A stretch of 64,000 nt of DNA from Elusimicrobiota bacterium (lineage in GTDB: Bacteria > Elusimicrobiota > UBA8919). The DNA lies in contig JAQUMH010000005.1 in assembly GCA_028718185.1 (NCBI GenBank), forward strand, positions 1 to 64,000. The letters run 5' to 3'. The notes under the pieces were generated by a model that saw only the letters and a list, made by a program, of their open reading frames with translations, searched no databases and had not been told where the DNA came from. Made by a program: the position numbers and the translations under genes. Of this stretch, positions 1 through 7,500 are shown in pieces; position 1 is the first letter of the stretch, and each line of letters starts with the position of its first letter.

Positions 1-15
1 TGTTTTTTTGTTCAT
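1..15 (-). CDS. Start of a leftward gene cut by the window edge
   Basis: Only five codons lie in the window: an ATG at position 15 reading leftward, M-N-K-K-T. The start is believable because AAGGGG, a good Shine-Dalgarno match, sits about eight bases upstream on that strand, and a TATAAT-like -10 box lies at 65-70 (ATTATA on the + strand). The Lys-rich start would suit a signal peptide or a cytosolic protein equally; no product can be given. Confidence 0.35.
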
Positions 16-116
16 TATTAAACCCCTTTGATATTGTAAAGTCTATTTTTTACTTTTTCAGACGATTATACAATATTTTAAGGGTTAAAAAAACAACACA
101 AAAATACTATTAAGCC

Positions 117-204
117 CATTGCGAGCCCGCCAACGGTTTTGTGGCGGGCGTGGCAATCTCTATTTAAAAACTACGAGATTGCTTCACCTTCGGTTCGCAA
201 TGAC
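117..204. repeat. Dispersed palindromic repeat, CATTGCGA family, copy 1
   Basis: The element starts with CATTGCGAGC and ends with TCGCAATGAC, so its ends are inverted repeats. Inside are GTGGCAATCTC and its partner GAGATTGCTTC. A second hairpin, GCCCGCCA...TGGCGGGC, is nested in the left half. Related copies occur at 9401-9447 and 45618-45705. Together with the partial gene at 1-15 this accounts for most of the leftmost 348 bases; I see no gene between 205 and 348. Confidence 0.75.
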
Positions 205-348
205 ACCAATAGTAATCTGATTTTGACTTCAACAACAACCTATATTCTTAACCTTTAGTTTTGTAACCGGCTATATTGTTTACTATGGCTTTAAACCATA
301 AAAACAGACTTAACGCGAGTTACTGACACGACAGCTGCAATTGAGAAA

Positions 349-1527
349 TTACAACGCCTGGATATATTCCCCGATTTTTATAATTCTTTCAAATACCGCA
401 TCGGGAGGAGTTGTGTCCGATATACCAAGAATCAAATGATTCTTAGAACCTATTTCTGTAAAGAAATTATCAAGATATTTTTCAAATTCGTTATCTGTCA
501 TGGAATTTTTTAATAGACATACCGACGGAATTCCACCCATTATCGTTATCCTGCCGTTAAAATAGTCTCTTACCTGTCTGAAAGTAAGCTTTGTCATAGG
601 AGCAGGACAGATCGAATCTGCTATATCAATTTCACTATTTATATAATTATCCAAAAGGCCGGTATTTTCCCCGTCAGTATGGGTTATAAGAAACTTTTTT
701 TTACTATGTAATATTCCTGCATATTTTTTTAGCCACGGCTCGATATATTCTGTGAAGAACGGAGGATATGTCACCCTGGAATCATAGTTTGCCCCGAACA
801 ATAAAACTTCTGCCGGACATTCCGCTGAGACATCAAACACCTTATCAAAATATTTCCCGATACTATCTGCACATTGCTTGATTTCATCAGGATGGTCATG
901 TAATTCATAAAAAAACAAGTCCATGGGCATCAGTTCCCGCTGTAACAGATGCATTGGGGAACCTGACAGACTTATAAAACCGGCTGATATTCCCCGCCCT
1001 CCGATTTTACCGGCAAACTCACTATAACCCTCGTAATTAGGGACAACTACCGCATTATCAAAAATATATCCTATTGCTTTAAAATCTTCATGACTTTTTA
1101 TCGCATATTCGGTAACATGTGTTATTGTAATCCCTGCCTTTTTCATGCCTTCATCATATAGGACCTTTGTCCTTATATTTCCTGCCGGTGTATGATATTC
1201 TACAATGGTTTCTTCACCACTATAATTTACTGTAATTTTTGTATTTTCAATCTGTGTTTTATACGGCATAGTCCATAAATTATAAATCCCAAAAGCACGG
1301 TGAATATCTTCATCCTGGTTACGTAAATCCTTGAAATTGGGTATTATTGCATGATATCCGATATTCAATTCATCTGTAATTTCTACCAAAGTTGCATTCC
1401 TGTATTTAACAGGTAACGTTCCTGCTCTTTTATTGGCATTGTACCATAAATCAAGACGTGGTGCATACGGAATCTTACCTAAAGATTCACCCTTTATAGC
1501 CAGTAACATTTTTTCTTTATATGTCAT
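349..1527 (-). CDS. Uroporphyrinogen decarboxylase (URO-D)-like family protein
   Basis: A cytosolic protein of about 392 residues resembling the URO-D/MtaA/CmuA fold, a TIM barrel used by uroporphyrinogen decarboxylase and by corrinoid methyltransferases. The opening (YKEKMLLAIKGE...IPYAPRLDLW) resembles the N-terminus of this family; near the C-terminus are a THTDGE segment and IMGGIPSVCLL. No haem genes are nearby, so a methyl-transfer role in one-carbon metabolism is at least as likely as haem synthesis; the substrate cannot be told. The start was put at the ATG at 1527. A TTG at 1548 is in frame and only six bases after the pilin stop codon, and neither has a clear ribosome binding site. 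It may be co-transcribed with the upstream pilin and PilZ genes. Confidence 0.7.
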   Translation of the reverse strand: MTYKEKMLLAIKGESLGKIPYAPRLDLWYNANKRAGTLPVKYRNATLVEITDELNIGYHAIIPNFKDLRNQDEDIHRAFGIYNLWTMPYKTQIENTKITVNYSGEETIVEYHTPAGNIRTKVLYDEGMKKAGITITHVTEYAIKSHEDFKAIGYIFDNAVVVPNYEGYSEFAGKIGGRGISAGFISLSGSPMHLLQRELMPMDLFFYELHDHPDEIKQCADSIGKYFDKVFDVSAECPAEVLLFGANYDSRVTYPPFFTEYIEPWLKKYAGILHSKKKFLITHTDGENTGLLDNYINSEIDIADSICPAPMTKLTFRQVRDYFNGRITIMGGIPSVCLLKNSMTDNEFEKYLDNFFTEIGSKNHLILGISDTTPPDAVFERIIKIGEYIQAL

Positions 1528-1554
1528 CTTTGTCAAGATTTGTTCCAAATTATA

Positions 1555-2034
1555 TTACCAATTGGTGATATAATTACCTCTTATATCCTTGAAATCACTT
1601 GCTGCTATTAACAAATCTCCAACTTGTTGGCCGCGATACCACCATTTACCCGATTGACCTGCAACAACAGTAAGCGCTCCAAGAGATAAACAATATATGC
1701 ACTCGTTACTATCAATAAGTCCGGGTCTGCCAAGTCTGACTGACGGGCATTTATCAATATATTTTGTTATCATAGGTGCACTATCAAACGTTGATATACT
1801 TTCATTATTTACCGGGGAAGAACCGTCTGCTTTTACAGCAACAGGATATTCTCCTTCCATCTCGCCGTAATAAATGGTAATCGCGCTCCTGATAGAACCA
1901 AGCGATCCTTTTGTTGCTCCTTCTTTGGCAGTTCTTAAAAGGTTTCCAAATTTAGGAATTGCAATTGCTGCCAATATCCCTATAACTGCAACAACAATCA
2001 TCAGTTCAATTAATGTAAAACCTTTATTTTTCAT
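1555..2034 (-). CDS. Type IV pilin / type II secretion pseudopilin
   Basis: A 159-residue prepilin. The N-terminus shows the class III signal: a short basic leader (MKNKG) cut by prepilin peptidase between Gly and Phe, then FTLIELMIVVAVIGILAAIAIP, with the Glu at mature position 5 that is needed for assembly, and a hydrophobic helix of about 20 residues. The C-terminal globular part has three cysteines and a TIYYGEMEGEYP segment like major pilins and GspG. It could be a fibre pilin or a major pseudopilin; no assembly ATPase or platform gene is in the window to decide. AAGGTGA precedes the ATG. The PilZ gene lies 35 bases upstream on the same strand, so the two are probably one operon, linking this pilin to cyclic di-GMP. 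Confidence 0.88.
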   Translation of the reverse strand: MKNKGFTLIELMIVVAVIGILAAIAIPKFGNLLRTAKEGATKGSLGSIRSAITIYYGEMEGEYPVAVKADGSSPVNNESISTFDSAPMITKYIDKCPSVRLGRPGLIDSNECIYCLSLGALTVVAGQSGKWWYRGQQVGDLLIAASDFKDIRGNYITNW

Positions 2035-2069
2035 AGTTTTTCACCTTCGACTATCAGTTCGGTTTATTA

Positions 2070-2450
2070 CTATTTTAATCTGAAAAAATATATTAACTGC
2101 TTCATCGTATTCTCGTATAAAGGAGGAATTATTACACCATATAAATATGAACACTGCAAATCTTCAATACGGATAATAGTGCCTGATACCTGAAACTGCT
2201 GCCCGCTTGGTAAAGATATATTAATGAAAATACTCTCACCTAAAATAAAAGGCTTTTGAGATTCAATACAAATACCGTCTATTGATATGTTTAACATCGC
2301 CGCAGAAACATACTCATCAATATTAAACTGGTCCCTGCTGGAAACCATAGAAACAACTATCTTGGTAGAAATACGCTTATTCCCTCTGTGAGGTCCGACA
2401 TTACCTAATAATAAATAATCAAATATTTTTTTTAACAATGATTTAATCAT
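2070..2450 (-). CDS. PilZ-domain cyclic-di-GMP receptor protein
   Basis: A 126-residue cytosolic protein that is almost entirely a PilZ domain. Both ligand motifs are visible: an RxxxR (R-G-N-K-R) near residue 23 and an NxSxxG (N-I-S-I-D-G) near residue 54. In PilZ proteins these hold a cyclic-di-GMP dimer, so binding is likely. There is no effector domain; such stand-alone PilZ proteins usually act by touching a partner, often the type IV pilus machinery. Its position just upstream of the pilin gene fits that. An AAGGG ribosome binding site precedes the ATG. The partner protein is unknown. Confidence 0.8.
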   Translation of the reverse strand: MIKSLLKKIFDYLLLGNVGPHRGNKRISTKIVVSMVSSRDQFNIDEYVSAAMLNISIDGICIESQKPFILGESIFINISLPSGQQFQVSGTIIRIEDLQCSYLYGVIIPPLYENTMKQLIYFFRLK

Positions 2451-2541
2451 TTTGCCCTTTCTTTAAGTATACACGGATAATTTTACAATTATTTTATAAA
2501 ATTACAAGATTTTGAACATCGCCTGTTTCTTTTAGTTTTTA

Positions 2542-3147
2542 TTAAATCACGACATTTAATTTCTTCAGTGAAGATATCAAGTTATTAGATGTCGTATATT
2601 GTATTCCTGTAATTCCTATTTTTTCAGCACCTGTTACATTTTCTTTAATATCATCAATAAAAATACATTCGGACGGTTTTACTTTTAATTTATTTAGAGC
2701 GTCTAAATATATCTTCTTGCCGGGTTTCATTACCTTAACCTTATATGATAAACTAACAGCATTAAACATTTTAAATATTTTTATTTTTTTTATTCCATAT
2801 TCAAAGTGCCATTCACTTGTATTTGATAGTATCCCAAGTTTATAGTTTTTTTTAAGTTTTTTTATAATTCTAAAAGTGGCAGGTATTGGAGTAAAGATAT
2901 CGGCAAAGCACTTTATAAACTGCTGTTTTGTTATTTTCAAGTCTGCCAATTTTACGATTATTTTAAAAAATTCATCGGAAGTTATCAAGCCGGTTTCATA
3001 TTTAATAAATATATTATGGGCTTTATGAAATATAACATATAATTCATTTTTTGTTTTACCTGAATATTCCGAAACACTCTTGTAAAATATTCTATTATCA
3101 AAAGTGCATATTACTTTCCCGAAATCAAATATTATCGCTTTAATCAT
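2542..3147 (-). CDS. HAD-superfamily hydrolase
   Basis: A 201-residue soluble haloacid-dehalogenase-fold protein with a helical cap inserted after the first motif. Motif I is IIFDFGKVIC, where the second catalytic Asp of the usual DxD is replaced by Gly, as in the HAD-IA/epoxide-hydrolase N-terminal and dehalogenase-like branches. Motif II is GILSNTS, motif III is the Lys in VMKPGKKIY, and motif IV is FIDDIKENV. It should hydrolyse a small phosphorylated or halogenated metabolite; the substrate cannot be predicted. It lies 20 bases downstream of the DUF4380-like gene on the same strand, so the pair may be co-transcribed. Confidence 0.8.
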   Translation of the reverse strand: MIKAIIFDFGKVICTFDNRIFYKSVSEYSGKTKNELYVIFHKAHNIFIKYETGLITSDEFFKIIVKLADLKITKQQFIKCFADIFTPIPATFRIIKKLKKNYKLGILSNTSEWHFEYGIKKIKIFKMFNAVSLSYKVKVMKPGKKIYLDALNKLKVKPSECIFIDDIKENVTGAEKIGITGIQYTTSNNLISSLKKLNVVI

Positions 3148-3167
3148 ATTTGCTATGAAGTATAGTT

Positions 3168-4070
3168 TTAAAAACTAATCTTACTGCATATTTTCTTTTC
3201 CACTTCATCCGCGTTCGGATTAAGATTCCCCACACTAAAAATATCCCATATTTCCGTATGCTGGACAGATTCGGAAGGATTTATTAGTTTTAACGGTCCG
3301 ACTGTTTCAAGTTCCAGCATATTTGAGTTAGTATATATTTCAACGCTGCACCCAAAATCAGGATATTTGCTCTTTTCTTCGCTAAATTTTTTCACAAACA
3401 ACAAACCTTCTACCCAGTATGCGGTCCAATTTGGATTTACCATAGTACCAATTTTAATCGGACCCTTTGCTTTGGTGTCCTGCTTAATGAATATATATTC
3501 GTTACCAAAAATTATTCTTTTATCCGATAAATTAGTATAAGGCCAAAGCGTTATATGCCTGTCAGGAAGAAGCCCTATTTTATCCACTTTTGGCGGTTTA
3601 ACAGGTATAATTGCAAAACCATGCTTTCTCATTATAGAAATTGCCCAACAACCCAATTCTACAGGCCATCTGCCTATATTTTTTATTTTATGAATAACTT
3701 GTATGCTTTTCTTCCCAAACGGCTTTATTATAATCTCTTTTTGTATTGAATTTGCAGTCTCCGGATTCCCGTACATTCTAACAGTATCTGCTTCAATATC
3801 TATAGTTATCGGCTCGTTATCTTGCGAATATGAACGTGGCATAGCTTCAGGCGAACTCCAAAGCCGGTGACCTCCAATAATCCTCCAAAAACCTTCCGAT
3901 GTTTCAACACCCCCGTCTGGCAGTACACCAAGAAGGTTAAAATCCGGTTTTTTGGAACTCGCAAGATATAATATTCTCGGACCTATATCAGTTGTAACAC
4001 CAATTATAATGCCATTAAGATTAAAAACCTTCATATTAAACCCGTTTATTTCTTTTTCCTGAATTTTCAT
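3168..4070 (-). CDS. DUF4380-like protein, possible sugar-binding beta-sandwich fold
   Basis: A 300-residue protein with no signal peptide. The N-terminal stretch (GITTDIGPRI-type turn, then GGHRLWSSPEAMPRSY) resembles DUF4380-like proteins, which appear related to the aldose-1-epimerase/galactose-mutarotase beta-sandwich; many Trp, Tyr and Gly residues in strand-like segments support a carbohydrate-binding fold. No enzyme activity is established for this family, and I do not assign one. The ATG follows a GGGAGGGG ribosome binding site. Upstream it faces the divergent adhesin promoter, so its own promoter should lie in 4071-4255. Confidence 0.55.
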   Translation of the reverse strand: MKIQEKEINGFNMKVFNLNGIIIGVTTDIGPRILYLASSKKPDFNLLGVLPDGGVETSEGFWRIIGGHRLWSSPEAMPRSYSQDNEPITIDIEADTVRMYGNPETANSIQKEIIIKPFGKKSIQVIHKIKNIGRWPVELGCWAISIMRKHGFAIIPVKPPKVDKIGLLPDRHITLWPYTNLSDKRIIFGNEYIFIKQDTKAKGPIKIGTMVNPNWTAYWVEGLLFVKKFSEEKSKYPDFGCSVEIYTNSNMLELETVGPLKLINPSESVQHTEIWDIFSVGNLNPNADEVEKKICSKISF

Positions 4071-4255
4071 AAAAATACCCCTCCCCTCAAAAAGATTGAG
4101 TAATGTTTAATGTGACAAGTGTGATGAAACAATCAAAAAATGCTTTTTATCTATTTTTTGATAGCATCCCAATTATGTTAAATCCTATTATTAATCAAGA
4201 TAATTATACCTTTTTTTGGTTAAAAAACAATAAATTTGCAGTTTATAAATAGTAC

Positions 4256-4284
4256 TTGACAAAATACTGATTTTACGTTATACT
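4256..4284 (+). promoter_or_regulatory. Near-consensus sigma-70 promoter of the adhesin unit
   Basis: TTGACA at 4256-4261, a 17-base spacer and TATACT at 4279-4284. The -35 box is perfect, the spacing ideal and the -10 one base off consensus. Transcription would start near 4291, immediately before the riboswitch, so the RNA would begin with the aptamer. Confidence 0.85.
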
Positions 4285-4292
4285 TTTAGTAG

Positions 4293-4430
4293 GAAGAACG
4301 ATAAGGGCAAATGCTGATGTAACAATCAGCAGACGCAAAGCCAAGAACTCATTATTTGAGTAGTGGGCTGTCGAAGTTTCCGAGAGATTTTGTATCAAAC
4401 TCAGATGAGCTGCCGGTTGCCGAAAAGCAC
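4293..4430 (+). promoter_or_regulatory. Class I cyclic-di-GMP riboswitch (GEMM), upstream of the adhesin
   Basis: The conserved GEMM blocks appear in order: AGGGCAAA (4304-4311); a perfect 7-bp stem TGCTGAT/ATCAGCA with a GTAACA loop that contains a GNRA-like GTAA (4312-4331); GACGCAAAGCC (4332-4342), the most diagnostic block; a second hairpin whose tip is ACTCA/TGAGT (4347-4361) and whose base pairs GCC with GGC; and GCCGGTTGCCG (4412-4422), the 3' strand that closes the aptamer. About 40 bases between the second hairpin and the 3' strand are longer than in textbook examples, so part of the fold is uncertain. In this family binding of cyclic di-GMP, or cGAMP in a subclass, changes expression of the gene downstream, often one for adhesion or motility. 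Confidence 0.8.
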
Positions 4431-4437
4431 GGGATTT

Positions 4438-4500
4438 AGAGCCTTTTTCAAGGTTCTGGTTTCGTCTTTATCAGCATACCGGTTTTCGTTTTCTGGTGAA
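4438..4500 (+). promoter_or_regulatory. Probable riboswitch expression platform with ribosome-site hairpin
   Basis: Two hairpins lie between aptamer and start codon. The first, AGAGCCTT-TTTC-AAGGTTCT (4438-4457), is followed by a weakly T-rich stretch and might be a poor terminator. The second pairs ACCGG (4478-4482) with CTGGT (4493-4497). The second arm overlaps GGTGA (4495-4499), the best ribosome binding site for the ATG at 4506. Sequestering of that site suggests control of translation. Whether the ligand turns the gene on or off cannot be read from the sequence. Confidence 0.5.
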
Positions 4501-4505
4501 CTAAA

Positions 4506-7500
4506 ATGAAAACCGAAAAAAAACTATATTTTATACTATTTATACTCCTCTTGTTAGGTATGTGCTATCTATACAGCGAAGATGAGGGGTACATCATAAT
4601 CGAACCGGAACCAGATCCCATAATAACTCCAGTAGACGACACTCCACCAGTACCCGATACAACACCGCCAACAGGTTCAATAATTGTTAATAATGGAAAT
4701 CCTCTTTATGTCAATTCAATAAATGTTACACTCTGCTTAACTTACTCCGATGCCGGCTCCGGTGTTGATACGGTCAGGTATAGTAATGATAATTCTGTCT
4801 GGACCTCTTGGGAATCGCCTTCTGCTACTAAAATCTGGCAATTGGTATCAGGTGACAGTCTTAAAACTGTATATTACGAAGTAAAAGATAAAGCAGGGAA
4901 CGTAGCACAATTTAACGATACAATAACAATTGACGCTACTTTACCTACAGGTTCAATTACTATAAATAATAATAATCCTGATAATACTGATTCGGTAAAT
5001 GTTACTCTTTACCTGACATATTCAGATAACGGTTCCGGTATTGATATGGTCAGGTACAGTAATGATAATTCTATCTGGACATCATGGGAATCAGCTTCTG
5101 CTGTTAAAAACTGGCAATTGGTATCTGGCGACGGTGTTAAAACTGTATATTACGAAGTAAAGGATAACGCAGGTAATGTAACTCAATTTACTGATACTAT
5201 TATTCTTAAAACATTTATACCGGATACTACCCCGCCGATTGCTTCTATTTTAATAAATAATAACGCAGCTTATACAAATTCTATACCTGTAACTATAACA
5301 ATTTCTGCTTCTGACCCTGAATCAGGTATTACAGGTATGAAAATATGGAATACTGGAAATACAGAACCAGCCGCTTGGGAACCTTATGCTATATCTAAAA
5401 ATTGGAACTTGACATCAGAAGACGGAATAAAAACTATCAATGTAAAATTTAAGAACGGCCAAGGATTGGAAACGTTAGCAAATGATACTATCAGTCTTGA
5501 TACTTCTTTGCCAGCGGGCTCAATTGTAATTAATAGTGGAAATCCTGAATATACAAACTCTATTAATGTTACGCTTTGTTTGACATATTCTGATAACAGC
5601 TCCGGAGTCGATATGGTCAGATATGGCAATAGCGGAGATTTTTGGACTCCATGGGAGTTACCTTCCGCTACAAAAAGCTGGCAATTAGCATCAGGTGAAG
5701 GTGTTAAAACTGTATACTACCAGGTAAAAGATAAAGCAGGAAATATAACTCAATTGACTGATACTATTATTTTCAAAGCACCGGATACTACACCGCCGAT
5801 TGCTTCTGTTTTAATAAATAATAACGCTGATTATACAAATACTCTATCAGTAACGCTAACAATTTCTGCTGCTGACCCCGAAACCGGTATTACCGGTATG
5901 AAAATATGGAATACCGGAAATACAGAACCAGCCACTTGGGAACCTTATGCTACATCTAAAAATTGGAGCTTGACATCAGAAAATGGAATAAAAACTGTCA
6001 ATGTAAAACTTAAGAACGGCCAAGAACTGGAAACATTAGCAAATGATACTATCACTCTTGACACTATTTTACCGGCAGGTTCAATAGCTATAAATAATAA
6101 TAACCCTGATAACACTGATTCAGTAAATGTTACTCTTTACCTTACATACTCGGATAACGGTTCCGGTGTTGATATGGTGAGATATGGCAATAGCGGGGAT
6201 GTCTGGACTTCCTGGGAGTTACCTTCTGCTACTAAAATCTGGCAGTTAACATCAGGTGAAGGTGTTAAAACTGTATACTACCATATAAAAGATAAAGCAG
6301 GAAATGTAACCCAACTTACTGATACAATCACGTTTAAAGTACCGGATACTACACCTCCGATTGCTTCTGTTTTAATAAATAATAACGCAGCTTATACAAA
6401 TACAATATCAATAATATTGACACTTTCCGCAGTTGATAATGAATCAGGTATTACAGGTATGAAAATATGGAATACCGGAAATACAGAACCAGCCACTTGG
6501 GAACCTTATGCTATATCTAAAAATTGGAACTTAACATCAGAAGACGGAATAAAAACTGTCAATGTAAAATTTAAGAATGGCCAAGAACTGGAAACGTTAG
6601 TAAATGATACTATCAGTCTTGACACTATTTTACCTGCAGGTTCAATAGTAATTAATAGTGGAAATCCTGAATATACAAACTCAATAGACGTTACACTTTA
6701 CCTGACAAACTCGGACAGCGGTTCAGGTGTTGATATGGTCCGATATGGCAATGATAGCGATGTATGGACTCCTTGGGAATTACCTTCTGCTACTAAAATC
6801 TGGAAACTAACATCAGATAACGACATTAAAACAGTATATTATGAAATCAAAGATAAAGCAGGAAATGTAACTCAATTCAGTGATACTATCTCTCTTGATA
6901 CAACACCGCCATCAGGGTCAATTGTAATTAATAATAGCAATCCTGAATACACTAATTCAATAGATGTTACACTATGTTTAACTTATTCAGATACTGACTC
7001 TGATATTGATACAGTTAGATATAGTAATGATAATTCTATCTGGACATCATGGGAATCGCCTTTTGCTACTAAAAATTGGAAACTGGTAACAGGCGATGGC
7101 GTTAAAACTGTATATTATGAAGTAAAAGATAAGGCAGGTAACGTTGCACAATTTACTGACACAATTAGTCTCGATACTTCTTTACCGGCAGGGTCAATAG
7201 TTATCAACAATAGCAATCCCGAGTATACTGATTCAGTTGATGTTACTCTTTCCCTGACATATTCTGATAACGGCTCCGGTGTTGATATGGTCCGATATGG
7301 CAATGATGGAGATGTATGGACTGTTTGGGAATTAGCTTCTGCGACTAAAATTTGGAAATTAACATCAGGTGACGGATTGAAAACTGTATACTACGAAGTA
7401 AAAGATAAATCCGGAAATATAGCACAATTTAGTGACACTATTACTCTTGAAACAATAATAGCGGCAACAATAGACATTAATCCAAACACCTTAAATCTTA

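Noticed and set aside
5384-7303. Short minus-strand frames within the adhesin repeats
   Set aside because: They recur with the repeats, have no ribosome sites and are shadows of the plus-strand gene.
4662-7455. Regular repeats that could suggest a CRISPR array
   Set aside because: The units are about 270-290 bases, in frame, and translate into Ig-like domains; CRISPR repeats are 25-40 bases with unique spacers.
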